DNA of 64,000 bases from Allopontixanthobacter confluentis (GTDB taxonomy: Bacteria > Pseudomonadota > Alphaproteobacteria > Sphingomonadales > Sphingomonadaceae): positions 951,001-1,015,000 of the forward strand of contig NZ_WTYU01000001.1 of the NCBI RefSeq assembly GCF_009827615.1, given 5' to 3'. How positions within the stretch are numbered: the first letter of the stretch is position 1; the number at the start of each line of letters is the position of its first letter. A program made the position numbers and the translations under genes. The notes under the pieces were generated by a model. That model worked only from the letters and a program-made list of their open reading frames with translations. It was not told the DNA's origin and did not search any database. Shown in pieces: positions 17,950 to 26,031 of this stretch.

Positions 17950-20900
17950 GTTGCCGGTTTTTCGCTTGTGCGATTTTTGTCGTTCTCGTCGTCCAGTGAG
18001 GCAAACATCTCATCTGCGTCGTCAAAACGAGCGCGGCCATCCGCCTTCAATTGCTCGACCTCATCCATCGCTGCGCGGGTTTCGGCGTTGGGAGCCGGCC
18101 CGAGATCAAGTCCAGGTGGAGGCGCCAATGGCATGCGGGGCGGGGCTGTGCGCCACATGAGGGTGATTTCCTCGTCGGTCAGACCGTATGCGCGCTCGAC
18201 CATGGCAGCGAGCCTGCGCTCATACGCCAGCAACTCTATCCGTGCATTCCGGGCAGGCTCAGCGGTGTCCGCGAATGCGTCGCGTAATTGGCGAAGCTGT
18301 GTCGGGGTCAAGCCTTGCCGCTTAGGTAGTGCCGCTTTGACGGCAGCGACGAACCCATCGCTATCAAATTTACTCGATTCGCGGAGCGCAGGAGGGAGTT
18401 TTTTCGGTTGGAATGTCTGATCAATCCAATCCTCCATGGCTTTGTCGGCTCGCCGGATCTCACCGAGCGTTCTTCGCAACGCGGTCGAAATTTCGCCGGC
18501 ATTATTCACATCGTTTGGGGGGCAAGGTGCTATTGGAAACGGTCTAATGAATGAATCCATGAAGCGCAGCGCTTCGTCTTTGCCATGTTGAGCTTTACGC
18601 CAAGAATACCACCACGTTAGTGGTGAATTGAGGACGGTGGGTATCCACGAGTCCTCCGAAGGAAGTGCGTAAGCTGTGTTATTAATGTAGTGATTGCTAT
18701 CGTCGAAAGCGAAACTGTTCGACCAAGTAATCTCAGTGTAGACTATTTTTGGGCTTTCGAAGCTATTATAGTAGGCGCAAGAGCGTAGCTCCCACCAAAA
18801 TTTCCCTTGATCCTCCCGGTGCCGCAGACCCTTGAGCTTTCCGTCACTTCGGAAGCTTTCGAGTTCCTTGAACCGTCGATGGATCGAAGGATAGGTTTGC
18901 GCGAAAAGTGCTTCAGCTTCGCTTTCCGATGCAGCATTTGCCCAAGGCCAAGAGTGATCACTGCTTGACTTCATCACGATCATCCAGAGCCCTGCCCATT
19001 CTGAAAGCCATCGGTCAATGTCTTGGCCACGGAGGTAGGGCTTGATGATGTTGGCGGCTTTCGGGTCGTCGCTCACAAGCTGATCGCGTGTGGCGGTGTC
19101 GATCAAAAACGCCTCGTTGAGTCCCGTTTTGATCCCATACAGAGGGCTGACCCCGGCATATTCCTCTAGCGGCACGCCGCGTTCTCGAATCTTCTTGAGC
19201 AGCGCAGCGACCTCTGGCGGCTCCAGCACCCATGCCTCTTCTGTCAGATCGGAGCGTTCGGCGCGATATGTTGCCGACAGGACCGCTGCTGACAGCCCCT
19301 CACGGGGGACATTATCACGCCGGATAACGGCGAGATCATACTGCTGGGGCACCGCGTCAGCATCGGGCTTCTGCACCGCGATGACGCACGGAAAAACGTC
19401 GGCATCCGGGAACAAATGTCGCGCGTGACCGAAATCGGCCAGAAACTCGACCCACACATCTTCTGCGAACATCCGCCGAAGTTTTTTGGCATAGCCAGCC
19501 TTCAGCCATTTGTTAGTGACGACATAACCCATCCGTCCGCCGGGTTTCAGCAGCTTGATCCCCTGTTCGTAGAAATAGACATAGAGATCGGCAGTACCGG
19601 CATAGGTGTCGAACGCTTTCGACAGGGCGGGCTTGATGTCGCCAATTTCTTCCTGCCGGACATAGGGCGGATTGCCGATGACAGCGTCGAAACCGCCTGA
19701 CCGCCGTGCAGAGGACAAGTCAGTCCACACGCCGGGGAAAGCCACTTCCCAATGGAAGAACCGCTGTTCAGCCGCGATCGCGCGTGCCTCGCGCACCAGA
19801 CTGTCCGCGAGCGCGCGCCGGCGATCATCGGGCCGATGGCTCGGCATCAGACTGCCTTGAACCGGCTCTGGCGCATCTAGGCTAAGCTCGGCCCGTGTGT
19901 CGGCGGCGAGCACTTCGATTTCCCCGCTCGCGATCCGGCTCGGATCACCGAAAGATCCTTCGTGAACCAGCTTCATCGTTTCGGCCCGGTCGAACTTGCG
20001 TTCGGCTTCGCGGGCCTTGGCGACCGCCCGATCAATTTTCGTCGTTTCCTTTTCGAGCGCGATCCGGGCCTTTTTGGCTTTCCCCTCATCAGTGATTTGG
20101 GCCAGCGCCTTGCGCATGTCGGCGAGGCGCCTGTCGCCATCCTTCCGAATGGCTTCAGCCGGTTCGCGGGGGCGACGAACGTTTGTTTGCAGAACGCCCA
20201 TGAGGTCGTCGGCCTTGGCGAGGCTTAGGATTGCCTCGAGGGGTGCGCTGGCTTCTGAGACGGTGGCAAAAAGGGTCTTTGACTGGTCGACCTGGGTGAT
20301 GTCGGTGTCTGTCAGCCCTTCAATCGTTTCCATCTCGCGCACGATATTGGCAAGAGGGGCAAGGTGCCGGTTGGAAATGAGGGCACCACGTTCCTGCATC
20401 CAATCCATCGTTGGCCGCACCCATGCGCCGAGCACGCTGTTGCCGCAACGCAGGTGGTGATCGAGGAACGACAATGGCGCACCAACCGTGAAGCTGTGCA
20501 GCCAGAGCGCAACTTTTGCGAGTTCCACCGCCATCGGATTGAGATCGACCCCGTAAACGCAGCGCTTGAGCACCATGCGGCGTACGATGTGGCGGTCGTC
20601 CAAATGATCTTCGACGATTGGCCAGTTATGCTCCCGCGCGTTGGCGATGATCCCCTCTCGCAAATCCGTGATCTGCTTGACAAGAGGGGACGTATACTCC
20701 CCGCCAGCCATGCTTTCGGCATCGCCCACTGCGGTCAGGACTTTGTCCGAAAGCCAGTCCACCAGGCTGACGAGGAAATGCCCACTTCCCATCGCGGGAT
20801 CGACGATCCGGAGCGAAAGCAGTGCCATAGCCGGATCGTGTGCGCGAAGATCGTCACCCCTTGCGCCGCTCTCAAAGGCCGCTTCGAACACCTCGCGCTT

Positions 20901-22325
20901 TTCGTCGACGAGTGGGCCCACGGTCTTTTCAATAATGAGCGATACCAGGGGCTCGGGAGTGTAATAGGAACCGGACCGGTGCCTAGCTTCATTGTCTGAG
21001 CGCGGTCGAACCGATCCGCCTTCCTCGATCTCGACGCCGTATTCCAGAATCGATTCATAGATCGAACCTAGCTGCTGAACCGAAAGATCGCGGTAATTGA
21101 TGTAGCGAAGTCGCCCATCTTCCTCTCGGTGTGAGAGCGGTAATATGATCTTGGCGAGCGTGTCGTCCGACAGACTGATACGACTGAGTAGCGAGTTACC
21201 TTCCGCCGCGAACAGGCCACCGTTGTACTGCGGAATGCCGAGATCGTCGTCGCCCTCGGAGATCGCGCCGAAAATTGTTTCAAGGCGGGACCAGTAGGCG
21301 GTGCTGCGAGCAAGTTGCGCTTGCCCTTGAAGATACCGTTCCTTGATCTCCTCCCGCAGACGGGTGAGGCAATAATCCGCGTAGTTGCCGCGCTCGTCCG
21401 GAAGCAGATTCCGGTCTTCGGCATAGAGGACAAACAGCAGGCGATAGAGCAGGAACATCGCTGCCTCACGGACTTGTTCAGCGTAATCTTCATCGAGTTT
21501 TTCGGGACGATCCGGGTCTGCCAGAGGGATAGCGTTGATCAGTGTGGGGAAGACGGTATCAAACACTGTATCGGCCAGATTCTTGCGGACCCTTTCTTCC
21601 CACCGTCGCGCATCCTCGATCGCGATAAGGTGGAAGCTGCGGCCTTGTTCGCTCGGACGAAACGCCTCGCGGCCGAAGATCAGCACGAACAGCCTAAATG
21701 CGTGATGGGGATCGATCGGTTCATCGAGGAGATCGGGATCGCAACCGGACAACCCGAAGATCTTGCCGAGGTCAATCTCGAAGAAGTCTTCGGCGACCGA
21801 AAGCGCGTTTTGGTAATAAAGTCGCCAGTGCCGTCCGTTGGTCAAAATACCCCACGGCATCTTACCATCGGCAACGACGGCAGCGCGGCGCAAATAATGC
21901 ATGATTTGGGTGGTCGGAACACCTTGATCCCCTTGCCCCTCGCGATCCAGCGGTCGGCCCCAGCGCTTCGCCTCGACGAGAGCAGCACCGTGCCGGAAGC
22001 GTTGCCATGGCTCGAGTGTCTTTGCCCTCTCGGCGGCCTCGTCATCCGCGAAAAGCAAGGCATCGGGGACATCCTTGCGTCCCTTTGTGGTCATGTTCTG
22101 CTGAACGGACTTGTGTTGCCAGCCTAGCAATTCGAGCAGCGGATAGATGAGTTGATCTTCGGTTTCGGCTTCCGTCGGCTTCTTACGGCCAGCATGTTCA
22201 AGCAGCAGTGCCCGCAATTTCTCCCACAGCAGTTCGACCTCTTTACTCTCGAGGTTCTGCCATTCGGGAGTTTCGGCAATCCCTTCCTTTAGCCAATCAC
22301 GAGTAAACAATGCGCCTTGGAACAC
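17946..22325 (-). CDS. type IIG restriction-methylase (Eco57I-like) with RelB/DinJ-like tail
   Basis: A 1459-residue single-chain restriction and modification enzyme. The start is the GTG at 22325 after GGGAGG. The N-terminal nuclease has a PD-(D/E)XK pattern (Asp near 86, VEAKRWG near 117). A helical linker follows. The adenine-methylase domain has motif I DPAMGSGHFL (about 507) and motif IV NPPYV (about 884), with a long insertion including a coiled coil (about 720-790) between them. A TaqI-like specificity region covers roughly 1070-1330. Residues about 1412-1446 (PNAETRAAMDEV, then RFDDADEMFASLDDE) match the C-terminal half of RelB/DinJ antitoxins. The stop overlaps the YafQ toxin gene. 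No separate specificity subunit or helicase gene is present. Confidence 0.9.
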   Translation of the reverse strand: MFQGALFTRDWLKEGIAETPEWQNLESKEVELLWEKLRALLLEHAGRKKPTEAETEDQLIYPLLELLGWQHKSVQQNMTTKGRKDVPDALLFADDEAAERAKTLEPWQRFRHGAALVEAKRWGRPLDREGQGDQGVPTTQIMHYLRRAAVVADGKMPWGILTNGRHWRLYYQNALSVAEDFFEIDLGKIFGLSGCDPDLLDEPIDPHHAFRLFVLIFGREAFRPSEQGRSFHLIAIEDARRWEERVRKNLADTVFDTVFPTLINAIPLADPDRPEKLDEDYAEQVREAAMFLLYRLLFVLYAEDRNLLPDERGNYADYCLTRLREEIKERYLQGQAQLARSTAYWSRLETIFGAISEGDDDLGIPQYNGGLFAAEGNSLLSRISLSDDTLAKIILPLSHREEDGRLRYINYRDLSVQQLGSIYESILEYGVEIEEGGSVRPRSDNEARHRSGSYYTPEPLVSLIIEKTVGPLVDEKREVFEAAFESGARGDDLRAHDPAMALLSLRIVDPAMGSGHFLVSLVDWLSDKVLTAVGDAESMAGGEYTSPLVKQITDLREGIIANAREHNWPIVEDHLDDRHIVRRMVLKRCVYGVDLNPMAVELAKVALWLHSFTVGAPLSFLDHHLRCGNSVLGAWVRPTMDWMQERGALISNRHLAPLANIVREMETIEGLTDTDITQVDQSKTLFATVSEASAPLEAILSLAKADDLMGVLQTNVRRPREPAEAIRKDGDRRLADMRKALAQITDEGKAKKARIALEKETTKIDRAVAKAREAERKFDRAETMKLVHEGSFGDPSRIASGEIEVLAADTRAELSLDAPEPVQGSLMPSHRPDDRRRALADSLVREARAIAAEQRFFHWEVAFPGVWTDLSSARRSGGFDAVIGNPPYVRQEEIGDIKPALSKAFDTYAGTADLYVYFYEQGIKLLKPGGRMGYVVTNKWLKAGYAKKLRRMFAEDVWVEFLADFGHARHLFPDADVFPCVIAVQKPDADAVPQQYDLAVIRRDNVPREGLSAAVLSATYRAERSDLTEEAWVLEPPEVAALLKKIRERGVPLEEYAGVSPLYGIKTGLNEAFLIDTATRDQLVSDDPKAANIIKPYLRGQDIDRWLSEWAGLWMIVMKSSSDHSWPWANAASESEAEALFAQTYPSIHRRFKELESFRSDGKLKGLRHREDQGKFWWELRSCAYYNSFESPKIVYTEITWSNSFAFDDSNHYINNTAYALPSEDSWIPTVLNSPLTWWYSWRKAQHGKDEALRFMDSFIRPFPIAPCPPNDVNNAGEISTALRRTLGEIRRADKAMEDWIDQTFQPKKLPPALRESSKFDSDGFVAAVKAALPKRQGLTPTQLRQLRDAFADTAEPARNARIELLAYERRLAAMVERAYGLTDEEITLMWRTAPPRMPLAPPPGLDLGPAPNAETRAAMDEVEQLKADGRARFDDADEMFASLDDENDKNRTSEKPAT
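17990..18092 (-). other. antitoxin-like C-terminal segment within the restriction-methylase
   Basis: Codes for residues about 1412-1446 of the restriction-methylase. The motif PNAETxAAM, a charged spacer, and RFxxADEMFASLDD correspond in order and spacing to the toxin-wrapping half of RelB/DinJ antitoxins (typically PNAETIAAM...RFxSxDELFxxL). The DNA-binding RHH half of such antitoxins is absent. It is separated from the methylase by a Pro-rich linker (PPRMPLAPPPG). Confidence 0.75.
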
Positions 22326-22481
22326 TCGAACCTCCCTGTAGAGCGCGAGGTAACGACTTTTTCCGCTAAAGGCACCCGTTCTTTGTTGCTGAGATCATTC
22401 AAGCTTTCGAGCGCCACGAACCATCCCCTTTGATTTTCTGATCACCCCCTTGGCGAACTCGGATGAAGGAATAGATCTCCA

Positions 22482-23312
22482 TCATATTTCTCCCCCGACA
22501 TCGAGCCGCTGCAACTGTTCGCCTGCTTCGAGGTCGCGGACCTCCCACTCCTTGTAGGTCTCCCCCGTTCTGTCGTTTTTCCATTCGATTGTGCCATTCG
22601 CCGGGCGACCATTGACCACTGCCGCAGCGGCGCTCGGACTCTTGAAGGCGTAATTCTCCGTGAAGATGCTTTGCTGGCCTTCCGGTTTGAGAACACCAGA
22701 CCGCTTCAGTTCCGCATGAAGCTGGCCATAGCCGGTTGCTTCGGATCCTCGACCTTCCCAATTGAGTCGAGCCAGAGAGCCCGCTTCGACCACAAACTCC
22801 CCGTTCTCAAGAAATGCGTGGGCGCGAAGACCGTGCTTTTTTGTTTCGAGCACAAAGCGAGGTGCAGTGTGGGATGACCCGGTGACTTGGGCGGCGCCAA
22901 CTTCCGTGCTCTTCATGGTTGGGCGGGTCCGTTCGATGAACATATCAACGCGAACTGCTGGAAGGACGGTTAGGAGGTTTTCGATAAATGCCTCCATCTT
23001 CGCGACATCTGCCTCACTCAACGAAGGAACGGGCGGCGTGGTGCCATTATCTAGTTCGGCACGGCCAATGCGCTTGGCCTCGGCTATCAAGCGGGACTCA
23101 AGGTATCGGACATGGGCCTTGTTGAGCTTGTTGCCCGCTGTGGTGATGAACACGACGCTGTTCCACCAGTCCTTCTTCACATCATGACTTTTAAGCCGGC
23201 CGCCTACGTCGTCGCTCTCGCCGATGTAAGCGAACGGCGTTCCGTCCTGATCACCAAGCAAGAGATAGACGCCCGTGCATTTGGGTTCTGACCGCTTGAG
23301 CGCGTCCCCCAA
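22482..23312 (-). CDS. GIY-YIG nuclease family protein with DUF4357 domain, frameshifted at its start
   Basis: A 276-residue frame starting at TTG 23312. It keeps the GIY-YIG core: GVYLLLGDQ (GIY element), AYIGESDDVGGRLKSHD (YIG element and Arg), and the Glu in LESRLIAEA. The C-terminal part (about 200-260) is DUF4357-like (SPSAAAAVVNG, ANGTIEWKN). The native N-terminus lies upstream in another frame (LELFYIDG, DGMVTAELYNWTGHVLM), separated by a run of five G on the coding strand at 23306-23310. Removing one G restores a continuous protein. It is either a pseudogene, a phase-variable gene or a sequencing error. Such proteins are often neighbours of restriction genes. Confidence 0.75.
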   Translation of the reverse strand: MGDALKRSEPKCTGVYLLLGDQDGTPFAYIGESDDVGGRLKSHDVKKDWWNSVVFITTAGNKLNKAHVRYLESRLIAEAKRIGRAELDNGTTPPVPSLSEADVAKMEAFIENLLTVLPAVRVDMFIERTRPTMKSTEVGAAQVTGSSHTAPRFVLETKKHGLRAHAFLENGEFVVEAGSLARLNWEGRGSEATGYGQLHAELKRSGVLKPEGQQSIFTENYAFKSPSAAAAVVNGRPANGTIEWKNDRTGETYKEWEVRDLEAGEQLQRLDVGGEI

Positions 23313-23403
23313 GCTGTGTCCGGGGCACCATCAGGACATGGCCGGTCCAGTTGTAGAGTTCCGCCGTCACCATCCCGTCGGGATGACCATCGATGTAGAA
23401 CAA
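23306..23403 (-). pseudogene. N-terminal fragment of the GIY-YIG gene, out of frame
   Basis: Codes for LFYIDGHPDG, MVTAELYNWTGHVLMVPRTQL, in overlapping words the usual first ~35 residues of this nuclease family, in the frame before the G5 run. A TTG at 23403 preceded by GGAAAGG could be the original start. The frame continues into nonsense after the run. Confidence 0.6.
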
Positions 23404-23426
23404 TTCGAGAGATTGGCCTTTCCGGT

Positions 23427-23744
23427 TTATGGAAACAAGCTCCCTTGATAGTCGGTTCTTGGTGCGGTGCCATCTGGAACAATTTGGTTGCGACGCATCC
23501 AGTCCAGCCAATGGGCGAGGGTGAGCGGCGACGTGCTCCATGTCGTCGAGAACGAAGCGATGGTTCGGGCCTGCGGCGTCGCGCTGGAAGGTGCCGCCGA
23601 GTTCCGAGGCCCGGCATAGCTTTCAGCGAGATACCCGCCTTTTATCGCCGCCATGCGGCCAATCGATCCAAGGGCGCGAATGTAGTCGCCTCGCAGCAAG
23701 TCCGCGACGGACCAACTGAAATTCGAAAATGATTGGTGATTCAA
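23427..23744 (-). pseudogene. remnant beginning with the N-terminus of a type I methyltransferase (hsdM)
   Basis: An open frame of 105 codons whose first ~21 residues (MNHQSFSNFSWSVADLLRGD) match the start of HsdM type I DNA methyltransferases, where KQSEYGKVILPF normally follows. Here the sequence departs at once into unrelated low-quality sequence (IRALGSIGRMAAIKGG). It is therefore a scar of a deleted type I restriction locus, not a working gene. It ends just before the GIY-YIG fragment. Confidence 0.55.
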
Positions 23745-23828
23745 TACTTAGCCCTCCAGCGTTGCTTGATGCATCATCAAAGTTCATCGGGCAACAATTG
23801 CGAACAACCTATTTAGATTTGCTGCGCG

Positions 23829-24629
23829 CTATTTTGTCGGCTCGTCTTGCTCACCCACGACTGCGCCGAAGGGATCCGTCATTCGGATTTCCCCGATTGT
23901 GCTAGCCCCATCATAGTTGAGCGTGATTTTGGCGGGGATGCGGAGCATCCCCCAGCCGACCGACCCCTGCCACTCTACCGACGTGACAACACGAAGGTCC
24001 GCTGGGTGAGGGATAAATATTCTTCCAGCGTCCAGATCGGCATCGCCAAAGAAGTGATGTGGTTTGCCTGGATAGATCTCTGAGACCGATGCTTCGGTCA
24101 GGCTATGGATGCTGATCCAATAGACGCGATCAAAGCGAGGTGGGCTTTCCTGAAACGCCCGGCGCATTCGCTCGATCGTTATGGGGTCCAGCCAGAAGCC
24201 GTGTTCTGTGCTGTAGATCACAAGGAAACGCCCGACGGCACCTTGATGGGCGGATTTCATGCCGATCAGTTCGATTGCGTGCTCGGCCTTCTCATGCGGC
24301 TGGAGTGATGTCGGCGCATCCGTGAATCTTGGGCCAAACACCGATAGGGGCGCGAACTCAGCTAACTCCATCTGCATAGGTCCGGCCGACGTATCGATTG
24401 TGAAGTCGAGGTCGTTTTCTTCGTTCTGCTTGGGCTGGCCAAACGGTGCGAGCGTCGGGTCAGTTTCTGTGGCGACCCAGCGGTCGAACGCCTTCGCAAA
24501 GAGGTTGGCGATGAGCCGCTCGCGCTCGGCCTTGTCCTCCGGGAAGGGAATCACAAACCAGGTCGGCCCGTTTGGACCACCGCCGAACGGGCCGCTTTTG
24601 CCTTGGGGTTTGGATCGCGATCCGCTCAT
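23829..24629 (-). CDS. island protein of unknown function
   Basis: A 266-residue soluble protein from ATG 24629 (MSGSRSKPQGKSGPFGGGPN); an in-frame start at 24668 would add 13 residues. After a Gly/Pro-rich leader come a helical segment (DKAERERLIANLFAKAFDRWVA) and a mixed alpha/beta domain (about 60-230). The latter has FTIDTSAGPMQMELAEFAPL and RVYWISIHSLTEASV, an arrangement that could be a degenerate nuclease-like fold. I do not recognise the family. It is the gene nearest the right attachment site. Confidence 0.65.
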   Translation of the reverse strand: MSGSRSKPQGKSGPFGGGPNGPTWFVIPFPEDKAERERLIANLFAKAFDRWVATETDPTLAPFGQPKQNEENDLDFTIDTSAGPMQMELAEFAPLSVFGPRFTDAPTSLQPHEKAEHAIELIGMKSAHQGAVGRFLVIYSTEHGFWLDPITIERMRRAFQESPPRFDRVYWISIHSLTEASVSEIYPGKPHHFFGDADLDAGRIFIPHPADLRVVTSVEWQGSVGWGMLRIPAKITLNYDGASTIGEIRMTDPFGAVVGEQDEPTK

Positions 24630-24646
24630 AATTCGGTGCCGTATGT

Positions 24647-24666
24647 GTTGCCCCAGACGTTGCCCC
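24647..24666. promoter_or_regulatory. paired GTTGCCC sites at the right end of the island
   Basis: GTTGCCCC at 24647-24654 and again at 24659-24666, 12 bases apart and about 60 bp from attR. They mirror the pair near attL and are candidate integrase arm-type sites. Confidence 0.4.
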
Positions 24667-24721
24667 AAGAAACGATTCCAAGCGGCTAGCGCGAAATTTT
24701 CTAACTAAGTTATTGATTTTT

Positions 24722-24797
<76 letters not shown>

Positions 24798-24912
24798 ACT
24801 TGCCGGATTGCGGCGTCTTCGAATCGACTGGCGATACCGGAGAGGCGCTGCATATAGCTGGTGTTTCTTTCATTGGAAGGGGAAATACCGCTTCAATGCA
24901 GTGAAACACCAA

Positions 24913-26031
24913 TTATCCTGAAAGACCTGACCTCGGGCTTTCCCGGTTCCACCGGTTCACCATCATCAAGGTGCCGATGCAGATCATGTTGGTCATCATC
25001 GATGATCCGCCGTGGCTCATGAAGGGAAGGGGAATGCCCACCACCGGAGCAAGGCCCATCACCATCATCAGGTTGATTGCCACATAGAAGAAAATCGTTC
25101 CGACCATCCCTGCTGCCAGAAGTTTGGAAAACCGGTCATTTGACCTTTTTGCCACCTGCAAACCCCAACGCAGGATGATGCCGAATATCACGATGACCAG
25201 CAGGCCGCCCAGCAAGCCCCATTCTTCTGCCATGGTGGCAAAGACGAAATCGGTATGGGGCTCGGGCAAATAGTTCAGATGGCTTTGCGAGCCTTCGTTG
25301 AAACCCTTGCCAGAAAAGCCACCCGACCCAATGGCAATCTTGGATTGCATGATGTGGTATCCAGAACCTAGCGGGTCATTTTCAGGGTCGAGAAACGTAG
25401 TAACGCGGCGCTGCTGATATTCTTTCAGCCCGAAAAAGAACGCAAGGGGTGCGAGCACGGCGCCAGCAGCGCCTGCGCCCACAAACCAGCGCATCGGCAA
25501 GCCGGCCAGGAACATCACCAGCGCGCCGCCAAAGCCAATGGCGAGCGCTGTGCCCAGATCAGGCTGGACCAGCACCAGACCCATCGGCACGGCGATCAAC
25601 GCACCTGCCGGTACCAGCGCACGCCAGGTCGGGATCATGCCGGAAGGCAGGGTGGCATAGAATTTCGCCATGACCAGAACGATGACGGGTTTCATCAATT
25701 CTGACGGTTGCAACACCAACGGGCCAATGTTCAGCCAACGCTGGCTGCCACCGCCCATCGCCCCCATCGCTTCCACGGCGAGCAGCAGCAGTAAAACGCC
25801 GCCATAGGCCGGGAAAGCCGCAAATTTTACGAAATTCCGGCTGAAGCGAACCATAATCGAGGCCATCAGCAGGAAAACGCCGAACCTGACGATATGCGAG
25901 GCGGAAAACGGCTGCATATGACCGCCGGCTGCCGAAAACAGCACTGCCGCACCGAACCCCACCAAAACGAACAGGGGGATCAGCATTTGCCATGGCTGGC
26001 GTGCGACGGCCGCAGGGACGATGGAGTTCAT
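24913..26031 (-). CDS. rodA: rod-shape peptidoglycan glycosyltransferase RodA
   Basis: A 372-residue SEDS-family polytopic membrane protein that polymerises glycan strands with PBP2 during elongation. There are about ten membrane helices. SEDS motifs are GGGSQRWLNIGPLVLQPSE (in overlapping words), VQPDLGTAL with the catalytic Asp, and the C-terminal PFMSHGGSSMM. It overlaps the PBP2 gene by four bases, so it ends the mreB-mreC-mreD-mrdA-rodA operon. Confidence 0.96.
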   Translation of the reverse strand: MNSIVPAAVARQPWQMLIPLFVLVGFGAAVLFSAAGGHMQPFSASHIVRFGVFLLMASIMVRFSRNFVKFAAFPAYGGVLLLLLAVEAMGAMGGGSQRWLNIGPLVLQPSELMKPVIVLVMAKFYATLPSGMIPTWRALVPAGALIAVPMGLVLVQPDLGTALAIGFGGALVMFLAGLPMRWFVGAGAAGAVLAPLAFFFGLKEYQQRRVTTFLDPENDPLGSGYHIMQSKIAIGSGGFSGKGFNEGSQSHLNYLPEPHTDFVFATMAEEWGLLGGLLVIVIFGIILRWGLQVAKRSNDRFSKLLAAGMVGTIFFYVAINLMMVMGLAPVVGIPLPFMSHGGSSMMTNMICIGTLMMVNRWNRESPRSGLSG

